In this document: piece after piece, positions 21,794 to 32,700 of the stretch | How positions within the stretch are numbered: the stretch's first letter is position 1 | Layout of the letters: every line of letters starts with the position of its first letter | Source: Diploptera punctata | Lineage: Eukaryota; Arthropoda; Insecta; Blattodea; Blaberidae | Direction of reading: 5' to 3' | Assembly: GCA_030220185.1 (NCBI GenBank) | Contig: JASPKZ010003434.1 | Coordinates: forward strand, 620,001 to 684,000 | DNA: 64,000 nt | Notes under the pieces: model-generated | The model's input: the letters and a program-made list of their open reading frames with translations, nothing else | Databases searched by the model: none | Told to the model about the DNA's origin: nothing | Made by a program: the position numbers and the translations under genes

Positions 21794-22440
21794 TTAAAAC
21801 TCTGTAGGTCTTTCGGGACTAGTCCCACCATCAGCAGAATGCATTAGGTCCGTACTTGTTGACCCTTGTTGAAGCACTGACTTGGTTGTGAGAATTTTGT
21901 ACAGAGGATTGTGTGGCCTGGGTGTGTATTCATTGAGAACCAGGTTGTTGTTGATTTCTCTTAGGATTGCGATTTCCTCCAGTATATTTATCATCGTTGG
22001 AATGTTTTCTCTAGGCCTACATACTATTGAGAGGGTGTTATCGATGTTATGCATATAGTGTCCAGCCTGAATTACATGTTTTGCGTAGGCCTAACTTGAT
22101 TTTCCTCCATTATATTTTAAATAACTGAAATGTTCCTTGAATCTAATGTTGAAGCTTCTGTTAGTTTTCCCGATGTAGAATTGATTGCAGTCTGTAGGCC
22201 TACATGTTATAATGTAGATGCCTTTATTGTTGAATTCATCTATTTCTTCGATGTTTTTGTTTATTAAATTGTTTAATTTATTATCAGTTCTGTAGGATAG
22301 GCTATATTTATATTCTTATCGAGTTTTTTAGTGTGTTGGCCAATTTTAATGTTTCTATACCAGTGTACGTGAGAGTTATCCATTTCTTGCTATTTTCATT
22401 GGATTCTTTTTTCAAGTTTGGTTATGTTGGTAACTTTACT
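21794..22440 (-). pseudogene. Broken GIY-YIG endonuclease of Penelope copy 3
   Basis: The last 86 codons (21794-22054) are open and match the C-terminus of copy 1 (MHNIDNTL, INILEEIAILREINNN, ADGGTSPERPT). Upstream, pieces equivalent to FKEHF, CNQFYIGKTN-like and TDNKLNNLIN can be followed through shifts of frame. TAGGCCTA at 22086 and 22195 each adds 6 bp, so those two insertions keep frame; other indels do not. Confidence 0.8.
21800..21839 (-). ncRNA. Hammerhead-like motif of Penelope copy 3
   Basis: Minus strand: CTGATGG (last A changed to G), extra T, helix II GGGACTAGTCCC, GAAA, GACCTA, predicted cleavage before CAGA, which pairs with the TCTG preceding the core (4 bp). The A-to-G change at the end of the box probably inactivates it. 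Confidence 0.55.
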
Positions 22441-22570
22441 AGTATCGATAAAATGGTCTGCCAAAGTGGTGCATGCATATAAAATAGACAATATTAACGC
22501 CGTCTATCCGCCTAGCACGGAACCCGAAGCATATAAAGTCCAGTTGGTGGTATTAGAACACACATATATA

Positions 22571-22989
22571 GGCCTATCATACCTGAGATATGAGTTGTCT
22601 TCAACAAAGTAAATTTTTTGTTAAAATAGCCTATTTAGTAGGCCTACCTGTTAATAGTTGATAATATTTAGAACGTCTTCCAAGCTTTCTGACCACATCT
22701 CAGGTATATAGGCCTATTCTATCATCTTAATCGCTATAGCCCTATAAAGTAACCCCAACGCTGACTCATAATGACTTTAAACATATTGAATGATGGATGT
22801 AATACCTAATTATAAAGTTAACCCAATCGATTCAGATTTAAAAGTCCAACAATCTTTTAAAAACAGAAAACAGGCCTAATGGTAATGTTGAATTTTTCTC
22901 TAGGCCTACTTTCAAAATACTGAAATTAAACAAAAAAGGTTGAAAAGCGAACATTAGGGGCCTATTGTACAAGTTGTAAATGTTAACTA
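22571..22989. other. Spacer, no gene seen
   Basis: AT-rich with several TAGGCCTA/TAGCCTA copies; no frames. Confidence 0.5.
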
Positions 22990-23260
22990 AAGATCTCGCA
23001 CCAAATTTTTTACCTAACCCATCAAAGTCCTTAGGAGGTCCTTGGGGGGTGGGGTGAGAAGTTAAGGCTCATACCTTTCTATACAATCGCCACGAGATGT
23101 CAGTCGAGTTGTCAGTCCTGTGTTATGACAGCTTTTACCCCTCCTCTAAAACATAGTACGATACTCATTTAAGTTAGAGGCTGAGTAGACACCAGGTCCA
23201 TGGTGTCGGCAGAATGTTTATACCGCCACCTCCCGTCCTGTAGCGTATTGTCTTGATTAA
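22990..23260 (-). mobile_element. SINE family C
   Basis: AAGTTAGAGGCTGAGTAGAC and the surrounding body are the reverse of the 1918-2215 copy (GACTCAGCCTCTAACTG). The head end (tRNA-like) lies toward 23260 and is degraded. Confidence 0.65.
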
Positions 23261-23499
23261 TGACGCACAGACAAAATGCGAGTAGCCTAAACAGCAATAA
23301 TAAAATAATTTAATATCTCCGAGTAGAAAGTAATAAGCCATGTTATGCAAATTTAATTTATTTGTTAAAATCTATTAGAGGGGTCTTTATTTTGAACCTA
23401 CATTGTGATATGGTAGCTTCTCTTACCTAGGCCTAGTGTTCCACGAGTCTCGAATTCGAATATCTAAATAAGTTAGGTTATAAGGAAGAACATAGGCCT
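23261..23499. other. Spacer, no gene seen
   Basis: Short AT-rich stretch without recognisable content. Confidence 0.4.
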
Positions 23500-23840
23500 C
23501 CATCCATCCATAGTAATTCTGCCCGAAGGCAGGTCTTTCACTTGCAATCATAGCATTTTCATGCTCTGCTTGTAGCTTTACTAGGGAATTGTAGGTGTGG
23601 TAGCTTCCCGTTGCTTTCCACACCGGTGAAGGATGATGATGATGATGATAATAATGATAAGGATGCTGATGATGATGGTCATATGATTTCGGGGACCGTT
23701 TGGACCTTAAAGTTTTCCTGACATTTGTCTTACAGGTGAGGAAAAACCCCGATAAAAACCTCACCCAGAAAAACTGCCCCGACCGGGCCCGTCGCGTGAC
23801 AAGGCAGCAAGCTACCTCGAGACCACAGCGGTGGACAACA
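23500..23840 (-). mobile_element. SINE family B
   Basis: Long copy parallel to 10363-10684: GCCCGAAGGCAGGTCTTTCA, GTGGTAGCTTCCCGTTGCTT, a GATGAT run, GAGGAAAAACCCCGAT and the head in reverse with GACCACAGCGGTGGAC. The 113-codon minus frame across it is an artefact of the repeat. Confidence 0.75.
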
Positions 23841-23967
23841 TAGGCCTAATGGCATTAAATTGTATGCAGCCTACATGGGCCTATACTGTATTAAACGTCT
23901 CAGACTAATATAAATTGAATAGCCTAATTTAAAATAATCTAGGTCTACAGGCCTACATACTAGGTCA
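23841..23967. other. Short spacer
   Basis: Nothing recognised beyond micro-repeats. Confidence 0.4.
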
Positions 23968-24960
23968 TCATCATCTGCATTCATGGATTAGGTCTGTTGA
24001 CCCGTTCCGACTTCAGCCCATCTCTTTCTAGGTCTGCCCACATCTCGGGTGTCTTTAGGATTGTATTTTGTTATTTGTTTTGGAAATCTATCTGCATTCA
24101 TTCTGTCTATGTGTTGCTTCCATTTTTGTCTATAGGCCCTATGTATCTATTTTATCAATTTATCAATTATTGCAAATATTTCAAGTTCCTGTCTTATTTC
24201 TGTGTTCTTGATTCTGTCTTCCTTAGTGCACCCTTTAACAGATCTCAGAAATTTCATTTCTGCCGACGTTATCCTACTTAGATCTTATTTTTTATGTATC
24301 CAGGCTTCTGATCCATAGAGCAGTACCGGTACTGCCAACGTTTTATAAAATTTCAATTGGGTCTCTCTTGTTATTTTGTTATTTAGTGATCGTTTTATCG
24401 TACCACATATTCCCTGGAATTTTGCTATTTTATTAGTTATAGGCCTATCATTTCATAATTAAATGAAATGTCACATCCTAGATAATTGAGATGGTTCACC
24501 TGTTCTATGATTTTGTTTCCTATTACTATTTTGGATCTGATTTGATTTTTCCCTTGGAATGCCATTACCTTAGTTTTTTCTATGGATATTTTGAGATTAG
24601 GCCTATATTGTTCACTAGGCTATATTATGTAATTTAAAAATATTCCTTTGAAGCTCGTCTTCCGTATTTGCTATTATTACCTGGTCATCAGCGTATAATA
24701 ATGTTTTCAAGTAGTGTGTTTTATCTAATTGTATTCCTTTATTTGTTTCTTCGTTCCATTTTTTTATTATATCATTGATGTAGGCCTATAGGTTAAACAA
24801 AACTGGAGAGATACTGCATCCTTGTTTAACTCCTTGATTAGTATGAATTTTATTTTTACTTACTTCATTTCTAGTTTTTATAACAAAATTTGTGTTCCAG
24901 TACAGACTCTTTATAGCTGCTATATAGCCTAGGCCTATATGATTATATAGTCAATATTTC
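23968..24960 (-). mobile_element. LINE 3' half, copy A
   Basis: Minus-strand reading gives an RT motif LLYADDQVIIANTED near 24660-24705 and, toward 23970, the C-terminal FYKTLAVPVLLYGSEAW-type block. Almost collinear with 42286-43060, differing mainly by micro-insertions: TAGGCCCTA at 24133-24141 and TAGGCCTA at 24440-24447 and 24598-24605, all absent from the other copy. No intact frame. Confidence 0.85.
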
Positions 24961-25106
24961 ATAGGAATAGTGCCAAAAGGCCTATGTGACCCATAATAAA
25001 GTAGTTCCTACTTAAAATTATTTAGGACGAGCTTTTCTATACCTCAGTACATTAGATTAAATGTTTTAAATTATTTATAGGAATACATATAGGCCTAGGT
25101 CTATGG

Positions 25107-25197
<91 letters not shown>

Positions 25198-25714
25198 AGT
25201 CACAGGCAGAAAGAGAACCTGTGAACCCAAAAAAAAAAAATCACAGAGTAAAATATTAAATTAGACTCTTTGGCACAATTATCTTAGGTAGGCCTACAAC
25301 GTGGAGTTACCCATGGGTTAAACTTATAGGCTATAGCCTATTTCTATTATTATCAAAAACAAATTCGTTGTTAATATTCAGTGAAATTATGAAATCACGA
25401 ATAATGATGAAATTAATAGGCTACAGGTAATGAAATAGCAATCCATATTTGAGGAAAATTTCGTAAACAAAATTGATCGTCAGGAATATTAAAAATCGGA
25501 ACCTTCAAATCCCAGTCTTAGATATCGTTGTTCCAACTCGTCCGATATAGGTGTTTTCATTTTTTTTACAATAAAACGGACTAAGCATCCCACTGAACTC
25601 TGAATCAATGAAGAATTAGTAGAATAGCCTAATCGGTTATAAACATAAAATAAGCTAAGTTCTATATGGTCTATTTAAAAAGTAAAATAAATTTAATAAA
25701 ACGTTTCTTATCGT
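24961..25714. other. Spacer with (GA)n
   Basis: Besides the (GA)n tract, AT-rich sequence with TAGGCCTA copies and no frame of note. Confidence 0.5.
25110..25195. repeat. (GA)n microsatellite
   Basis: About 40 GA units with one interruption (GAGGAGAG near 25141). Confidence 0.95.
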
Positions 25715-26020
25715 GCCCCGCACTGTGGCCGACCGGTCTCAGGCATTCTACCTTGAAACGAAGCACATGAGGGAAGAAATCTTCTCACGGAATTTCGACC
25801 AGTAAGCCTGTAATTATGGGACCAATGCCCCAACCAATATCTTGAGGAATTTGGGTTGACAAGATAATTAGCTAGTCCAGATCGCTTTAAAATCTGATGT
25901 ACCCGACTCGCTGACCACATGTAACCATATACGGTTGGATAATCGTCTACCAATGTAATTGACATATGTGGATGTGAGGTTACTCCTCACTGGTAGGCTG
26001 AAGTCTGTGATGATTTACTT
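25715..26020 (+). mobile_element. tRNA-derived SINE, family D
   Basis: Begins GCCCCGCACTGTGGCCGACC and ends around GTGGATGTGAGGTTACTCC. Related to 45640-45960 (+), and to 47490-47815 and 58965-59315 (both -). The minus open frame here is not a gene. Confidence 0.65.
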
Positions 26021-26059
26021 GCCCGGTCATTTATAGTTGTGAGAATTTACTCCTATTTG

Positions 26060-26435
26060 TCATTGACTAGTGGTTATGCTCTTTGCCTCTGGTACCGAGG
26101 GGGTCGCGGGTTCAAAGCCGGCCGGGGTCGATGGATTTTTTAGGATGGAAAAATTCAAGGAGCAAGTCCTCCGGGAGGGACTTTAAGCCGTGGGTCCCGA
26201 GTCTGAAGATTTTCAGGTTCGTGAAAGATCCTTAAGCCTGAATGAAAAGGCCTCTAAGCAAAATTTACCGAATTTTCCCGTCCTAGTACTACCTTGGTTT
26301 CCTAGATGTCAGTATGAGGCGGAACGCTGACCACGGACCACTCAAGTGACATCTATACGAAAACAAGTGTAACTAAATTAGTATGGTTCAAATTCTTCCC
26401 TGTAGGGGGAGAGCGCCTAAATCTCTGTTAAGGGA
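26060..26435 (+). mobile_element. tRNA-derived SINE, family A
   Basis: tRNA-like head: CTAGTGGTTATGCTCTTTGC (A-box) and GCGGGTTCAAAGCCGGCC (B-box), then GCAAGTCCTCCGGGAGGGAC and GGGTCCCGAGTCTGAAGATT. Other copies: 31255-31440, 44990-45215 (-), 54980-55330 and 63858-64000. Confidence 0.85.
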
Positions 26436-26603
26436 AAACATGGGCTTACAAGAAGAATAAGACGATATTTTATCCTCTTCTAACCTTGAAAGCCGTCCTT
26501 GTCTAACAATATTCACAATAACAAGTAGACCTATTGTCAATGGGTTTCGTTTGTCAAATTTTTTTGGAATTGCTTGTGGAGTGTTTATTTATTTAAGCAC
26601 GAC
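26436..26603. other. Short spacer
   Basis: No recognised content. Confidence 0.4.
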
Positions 26604-26852
26604 ATTCAACTGTTTTTTGATCTTCCCTAAGGTAGGTAGGCCTATATTATGGTGACGGAGGGAAAGGTGTGTACCTGTCTCTTTCTTAAACCGACCAATC
26701 TACTTCCTTCTCTTATAGTCTGGGATGATTTGGTTATCAGGTCGTTTTAAGAGAGGGAAGTAGTCGTCGGTTTAAGAAAAAGACAAGTACCATACTCACC
26801 TATCCCTCTGTTAACATAATATGCCTGAGGGAAGACCAAAAACAGTTGAGTG
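26604..26852. mobile_element. Fold-back/MITE-like inverted repeat
   Basis: Left arm about 26604-26716 and right arm about 26741-26852 are inverse complements (CAACTGTTTTT, TCTTCCCT, TCTTAAACCGAC, TACTTCC) with a loop of about 25 bp. The left arm has TAGGCCTA near 26636 which the right arm lacks. Confidence 0.75.
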
Positions 26853-27112
26853 CCATGGTTAACTAAAATAACCACGAGCTGGAATATGTTAGGGGGTGGG
26901 AGTAAAAGTACTCAAGCTAAGAGTTATGACAAAAGAAGACCATCACCATATAGGCCTATGTTATTATGAATTGTATTATACAAGGACGCATTCAAGGTTA
27001 GAAGAGGTAAGTAGAAGTCGTGACAACTAATCTTAAGAGCATAGGCTTATAAGGGAGGCTACTGTGTCTTAGATATTTTTTTGAGTCATATCTCAAATGG
27101 TAAAGGGAAAGT
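26853..27112. other. Spacer, no gene seen
   Basis: No frame or repeat recognised. Confidence 0.4.
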
Positions 27113-27300
27113 ATGTAGCCTATAGGTCTTAGGACGCTCTTGCGGTAGTAGAGGATTACGATTCCCACTTTTCTAGGTAATCGGCACTAGATGGCAAACG
27201 AGTTGTCAGACCATTTCAGTTAGAGGTCGAGTGGACCCCAGAGCCAAGGTACCGCCATAAGATTAGGCCTTTTCAAAAATCCTGACCCCATGAGGACTAT
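27113..27300 (-). mobile_element. SINE family C fragment
   Basis: TTAGAGGTCGAGTGGACCCC and AAAATCCTGACCCC match the family C body in reverse; head degraded. Confidence 0.6.
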
Positions 27301-27412
27301 AGGCCCAATCAGCAACTTTTAGGCATGTAACTTATTGTTTTAAACCACTATACAACGACATAGCCTAATATCTCAAAAAGTTATACTAAAAAGGAATTTA
27401 TTACTATCTTAA

Positions 27413-27430
27413 TAATAATAATAATAGGCC

Positions 27431-27477
<47 letters not shown>
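27413..27477. repeat. (AAT)n microsatellite with an embedded TAGGCCTA
   Basis: AAT repeats broken once by AATAGGCCTAATAAT near 27426, a micro-repeat at a TA-containing unit. The tract is the 3' tail of the adjoining LINE. Confidence 0.9.
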
Positions 27478-28125
27478 GGTAGTTTTATTTTACCTGGCAA
27501 ATTTAAGGCCTTGTCTGCCAGTCAACCAGGTTTTAAAAAAAATACAAAAAAAAGTTTTACATCTAAATTACAATATACATAAACGATTTACATGTTATAA
27601 ATACAATACAATTAATATTTATAACTTAATGTAATTTGATTTACTCTAGATTTAACGAATTAAATATATAATATGTAGGCCTACAAGATATACATAATAA
27701 CGAGAAAAATTATTAATGGCATAGCATAAATTTAAATAAATAGAAACAAATTAATTATTAGACAACAGGTAACTGTATTAGTGTGACTTAAAAGTGCCAA
27801 GTGTGCGCAACCCCTGATATCTTGAGGAAGGAAATTCCAGGAGCGGGCAGAGGCTACTGTGAAGGAAGTAGAATAAGAGGAAGTGCTATGAAAAGGAATT
27901 GTTAGCAGACTGTTATCTTGTGACCTGGTGTCAATATTGTGGTAAGAGGATAACTTCTCAAATCTGGACGCCAGGTAAGTAGGAATGTAGGAATTCAGAA
28001 GCTTGAAAAGCAGTGAAAGAGAATGCAATTTACGTCTGTCAGTAAGACAATTTACATTCTTGTTTAATCCTTCAAATATTACAGCACAGTTGCAAAGTCC
28101 TGTTTTCACTTCATGTTTATATAAA
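27478..28125 (-). mobile_element. LINE C-terminal/3' end (jockey/CR1-like)
   Basis: The minus frame 28109-27732 reads like the extreme C-terminus of a jockey/CR1-type RT protein: DRRKLHSLSLLFKLLNSYIP, then TRSQDNSLLTIPFHSTS and ARSWNFLPQDIRG. About 125 codons are open. The 3' end TAAATTTGCCAGGTAAAA (minus strand) runs into the (AAT)n tail. Only the end of the element is here, as usual for 5'-truncated LINE insertions. Confidence 0.75.
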
Positions 28126-28619
28126 GACTAGAAAATTCTCTTGTTATTTGATTTATACTTACGTCCTAATAGTCTGTCATATAAGTGTTCATATTGCAGT
28201 ATCATTGTTTGTATAACAAACACTATTGTCATGGTTACAATATTATACACCAAGATTTTGATATTTTTCCTTGAAAACGCATAACTTAATATGTACGTTT
28301 GACTTACATCTCTATGATTTCTTAAGGCTTCGTGAGATATTTTCATTCATCTGTAGTTTGTAATTTGCGCATCAAGTTATAGTGAATTACAGCAAAATGT
28401 TCCACTGCCTAAACACACATTATTAAGCCCTACATCTTATTATAGAGGAATTCTATACAATTTTGTTATATTACGTAATTCAAACGATGGAAGTGCCTTA
28501 AATAATTGCTAGTTTATGTTATAAGGAAAACTTTATGTTGGCGTTATATAATTATGAATTTGATTGTCTAAATAATAAGTTAATATTAGCTATCCTTGAA
28601 GACATTAAAAAAACATCAA
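28126..28619. other. Spacer, no gene seen
   Basis: AT-rich; minus frame 28128-28346 unrecognised. Unusually free of TAGGCCTA. Confidence 0.5.
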
Positions 28620-28920
28620 GTGATGCTACTACAGTCCTCAGGAAGCCCTTGGGGTTGGTCCTACTTTTCTAGAAAGTCGGCACTTGATGTTAGCCGGTTG
28701 TCAATCTTGCATGACGGTCGCCTTTACTCCCAGAAAAAGCGTCTGTTGCTCATTTCCGCTAGAGGCTTGAGTCAACTGCAGGTCCACGGTGCCGCCAGAA
28801 GTTTTGAATCAGTTAAAATCTTGACCCCACCGAGTCTTAAACTCTCGACCTTTCTGCTTGCATACTATTGCCTTAACCAACTACGTTACGGCGTGCTGCT
28901 CCGAGACATTAAGAATACAA
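28620..28920 (-). mobile_element. SINE family C
   Basis: GTCGGCACTTGATG, CTTTACTCCCAGAA, CCACGGTGCCGCCAGAAG and, at the head end, GCCTTAACCAACTACGTTAC (reverse of a tRNA-like A-box region). The plus frame across it (28596-28982) is incidental. Confidence 0.7.
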
Positions 28921-29239
28921 ATTTAAAGAAAAAAATTCCTGGTCGTTTTCGTTTTCATCATTTTAAATTTGTATTAACGTAATGTTTGAACATCATACTT
29001 TTTTAATCCCAAAATTGCCTATAAAAAATTCTTTATTCCCAAGACAATAGCCATAATAGGCCTACCTACGTTTTGTTAACTAAGACAAAAAATAGCAAAT
29101 TGTGTCGACTAAAATGTTTATATAATGCTATTTATAAAAATTGTCATCAGGTCTAAGTTAATCTCTTTTGGGTTTTATTTTTATTTGAAATCGGCTCAAA
29201 TTTAAGGTAACTATTATACTGGGTACCATATTTTTATAA
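28921..29239. other. Spacer, no gene seen
   Basis: AT-rich, one TAGGCCTA near 29055. Confidence 0.4.
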
Positions 29240-29694
29240 GGTAAAAGGTAAATGAACCCTTAAAAACACAAGAAAAGAAACAAAAACGACATTTTATAAA
29301 GGAATGGCTGTTCCTGTATTGACGTATGGATCAGAATGTTGGACGTTCACTAAAAGAAAAGAACAAAGATTGGAAGCAGCTGAGATGAGATTTTTTAAGA
29401 AATATGGTAGGATATACTCAGTGGATAAGAAAAGAAATGAAGATATAGGCCTAAGAAAGGAACTAAATATTTTCAAACTTACGACCGAATAATTAAATAT
29501 AGGAACGCCTGGAAAGAACATGTTGATAGAATGCCAGTAGAAGGATTTCCAAAATTATTGCTAAATTATAAACCACACGGAAGGAGAAATGTTGGACGCC
29601 CACACAGAAGATGGTCTGAACAATTTAACAACAATTCTAGCTTTTATGAAACCGGAACGAGCCAACAGGCTTAATCCCTGGATGATGATGAAAA
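29240..29694 (+). mobile_element. LINE C-terminal fragment and 3' end
   Basis: The frame 29304-29492 reads MAVPVLTYGSECWTFTKR and LEAAEMRFFKKYGRI, the standard LINE C-terminal block. Later pieces (EHVDRMP, PHGRRNVGRP) continue in a shifted frame, and the end GAGCCAACAGGCTTAATCCC matches other 3' ends in the window. TAGGCCTA at about 29447 adds two codons in frame. Confidence 0.75.
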
Positions 29695-30160
29695 GGTAAA
29701 GTGATCCCACTACAGGCTTTAGGAATTCTTGGGACATTAAGGTTCACGCTTTTCTAGTACTTGATTTCAGCCGGGTTCCCAGCGTTGCATAACAGCCGCC
29801 TTTACTCCCAGAACAAGATTTCAGTTTCTCAACAAATTATATTAAATTAGCACTCGTTTAGGATTTCTTGAAAATTATAATTTCGGCCTAATGTAGACCT
29901 AAAGACTATTTCAAACGCCATATTCACAATGGATTTGCATATCTTTATATTATAGCCTATGCATTTTGGGGTTTAAAATGTGCAAAAAAATATAGGATGG
30001 GACGACCACACGGCAATTGGCGCCGTCAGAATATTTGGGCCCAGTTTTTTAAGGAATCCTGACCACATTGGGACCGAGTCCTCAACCTTCCGGCTTTTAA
30101 TGTATTTTCGTGAACAACTACGCTACGACTCGTCCCGCTTCAACAAAATATAATCGTTAA
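29695..30160 (-). mobile_element. SINE family C, interrupted
   Basis: Two parts of the family C body (29700-29850 and 30003-30155: GGCGCCGTCAGAATATTTGG, GGACCGAGTCCTCAACCTTC) flank about 150 bp of unrelated AT-rich sequence. Confidence 0.6.
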
Positions 30161-31254
30161 AACTCTTCTTCTGAAAAATCAAGTAGGCCTAATCTAAACT
30201 CCACATTAGGCCTATAGATAGCCTACAAGGCCTATTGATCTCCCATTTATTTCGAACGTTCCAGGTCATGGTTTCCTCTATAATTTCTATCTATAATGAC
30301 ATAACCCATTGTTGAACCATAGACTCTCCTTTATAAGGAGTTACTAAACCAAATTAACTTGTGCTGGTTCGCTCAGGGTAGAATATGATAACTCAGGGAT
30401 GTTTATAGCCTATTATATATGTAATTATAAATAAATTTAAAATTATTACTCCAGTTTATTGAATAATCTTGCACTGATAATGTAGGCCTACATAGAATTA
30501 CAATATTTTATATCTCAGTAATATTCGGAGTGGAGTTGATGAGTTTATTTTTAAGCCCACGTATATATAATATCACTTAAAATTCTAAGTTACTAATTAT
30601 CTTGGATTTTAAAATACCTAAGATTTTAAAATTTACTAAAGGTCGCGGACGGTTGCTGTAGGACTTATTCCTTGTAGAACATAGACTTGAGTGAGTGTAT
30701 GTGAGAACGTTTTGTTATGTGTCCTTGCCTTATAAGGGCGATGACTCCTCCCATAAAGTAATTTACCCCACTCCAAATTCACATGTTATTCATTACACCT
30801 TAGAGGGATAGGTACCATTCGTTTGGGGTTCCTATGTTGGGAATAGACTCATGTGCACGTTTGTGTGCCTTCCAGTTATTACTATTAATAATATAATTAT
30901 ATTTAGTATTTATAGTCTATTAATTCTAGCTACAAACTTTTAGTTATCTTATTTGTTCATGGTTTCCTCTAGATCTACGTTAATAAAGATACTTTTATAA
31001 TCTAGGCCTAGGCTTAAATGACATCTCCATTTATCTTCTTATAAATTTATTTAGGCTTTTTTTTGTCCTCTTAAGTTTTGTAATTTCCTTACTCCAGATT
31101 TTGCTTTTATTCTTGTTTTTTAATCGGTGTCAAAAAATCATTTTGTTTTAAGTTTAGGCTACTTGCAATAATTTTCAATCATTTTATTTCAGAATTTATT
31201 TTTTAATCTCATTTATAAAAAATGTTGGACTAGCCTATGTGTCCTAATGATTTT
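30161..31254. other. Spacer, no gene seen
   Basis: AT-rich with scattered TAGGCCTA; no frame, no paralogue found in the window. Confidence 0.45.
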
Positions 31255-31440
31255 TGTGCTCGTATCTAGTTTCGAGATTTGCGGGTTGAAACCCGACCAG
31301 GGTCAATGATTTTTTTAGGACAAAAATCCTCAACATCACTTTCTTCCGAAGGGACGTAAAGCCATCGTGAATTTCTGACACGTAAGTCTAGTCTAAAAAA
31401 GCCCAAGCCTGAAATAAGAAGTCAGTTAAAAAATTGTTTC
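31255..31440 (+). mobile_element. SINE family A, degraded
   Basis: GCGGGTTGAAACCCGACC (mutated B-box), GGGTCAATGATTTTTTTAGG and GAAGGGACGTAAAGCC follow the family A order. Confidence 0.65.
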
Positions 31441-32395
31441 GGCCCTTTCATATCAAGATTTGAATTGCGACACTAATAGGCCTAACCCGAGATTTTAAAG
31501 AGAGTCGTTAAGAAAATACAGAATATATTTACTTATCCTTCAGTTTGGTTATTGTAAATCGGATGAGGAGCCTACATCACGCTTGATTACAGTTTAAATC
31601 CAGTGGGCTCTCTCGTTAGATAATAAAGACAATAATCAGCGCGGCATCGCATTGCTAAATCAAAATAAATTCACTTTAGTGGCGTGAAAACTCCATGCCA
31701 TTGGGTTTTTTTTTGCTATCGAACAGTGCCGGGGATGTAAATTGAAATATGAGCCCAAAGAAGCTAGAATATCTCGGTAATGAAATGAACATTTGGGAAC
31801 TCTACCCAAATGTAGCCGCGGAGGATCACTATTTCTGAGGAAAACAAACGAGGGCGGTTGGCGGTGTTCGCGCGCAGCCCAGGTGTGAAATGTTTATGAA
31901 CTCCAATATTTTTCTTATGCGGGTATGTACTGCTCTTCAAACGATTCTCCATATGAAAATAATCACGCTATCTTCTAACAAAAAAAAAAGTTGAAATTAT
32001 TCATAAATCAGTTTGACCCTTGTTCTCTGCCATTTTGAATTTTTATCAATTGTAAATTAAGTTGAAAACCATATTTATAGACGATAATACAGACACTCAT
32101 CATGCCACATTTTGTCTCTTGTGTATTTAACTGACTGACTTGAATACTGAACAGTCAAAAAATCTAGATGTTCATTACACTTTAGTTAGATATAGGCCTA
32201 TTTGCAGACTAATGCCGCGGAAGCTATACTATGTTTCGCTATTTGGTGAATAGGCTACTTTGGTTCCAGCTGAGTGCCAGAAGAATTATTTTGCATTACA
32301 TATCTTACTCTTCTATTCCATATTACTCACATCTCTTAATAACAGTTTGTCACCCGCTTTCATTTTTATCCTCTAGCCATGGCAACACTAAATCC
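31441..32395. other. Spacer, no gene seen
   Basis: 31560-31900 is somewhat less AT-rich (GGCGGTTGGCGGTGTTCGCG near 31853) and lacks micro-repeats, but shows no convincing frame. Could be regulatory; unproven. Confidence 0.4.
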
Positions 32396-32700
32396 CAAAT
32401 AAATCTTCTTCTTCTTCCTCTTCTTGTAAGGATTAAACCTTATTGGTTCGTTCCGACTCCAAGTGGCTCTTTCAGTAGCCGCTGGTGTCCTCTTTCGTGG
32501 GCGTCCCCGATCTCTTTTTCCTCTTCTTGGTCGATAGTTCAGACTTTTCCAAGGCAATCTGTTGGTATCCATTCTGTAGACATGTTCATACTATCTTCTC
32601 CTATACTCTTCATACTGAATATTTGCAGTTTTTTTTACAAATATCTTTACTTCGTTTAATATCCATTAAAGTAGGCATATATCCTGCCACAAATCGTAAA
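32396..32700 (-). mobile_element. LINE 3' fragment
   Basis: Minus strand reads GRPRKRTPAATERATWSRNE followed by a run of Lys-rich codons, typical of the extreme C-terminus/3' end of insect LINEs. The (CTT)n-rich end at 32404 is the 3' tail. Confidence 0.6.

Larger units (their letters stand above)
21713..22448 (-). mobile_element. Penelope-like element, copy 3
   Basis: Bounded by TAAAATGGTCT at 21702-21712 and 22449-22459. Ends are ACAGTAATATAATG and TTACTAGTATCGA, as in copy 1, with the coding part reversed relative to them. The GIY-YIG region is recognisable but carries frameshifts and four TAGGCCTA/TAGGCTA micro-insertions (about 22014, 22086-22093, 22195-22202 and 22299) at sites that are plain in copy 1. 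Only the 3' part of the gene is present. Confidence 0.9.
21118..22570 (+). mobile_element. tRNA-derived SINE, family F, interrupted by Penelope copy 3
   Basis: Head 21118-21185 has a tRNA-like promoter (A-box region GGTGGTAGCATGG, B-box GATTCGATACC). The body resumes at 21420 (TGGGTTTCACTCTCTCCC) through 21712, and after the Penelope insertion at 22449-22560 (GGTGCATGCATATAAA; GGAACCCGAAGCATA). The minus-strand copy at 51047-51410 is collinear without the insertion and so gives the empty site. Confidence 0.7.

Noticed and set aside
23423..23764. 113-codon minus frame with a His run
   Set aside because: Lies across SINE family B and its GATGAT run; not a gene.
25110..25195. GAGA-factor regulatory site
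   Set aside because: Plain (GA)n microsatellite far from any gene.
28596..28982. 128-codon plus frame
   Set aside because: Covers a SINE family C copy in reverse; no protein motif.
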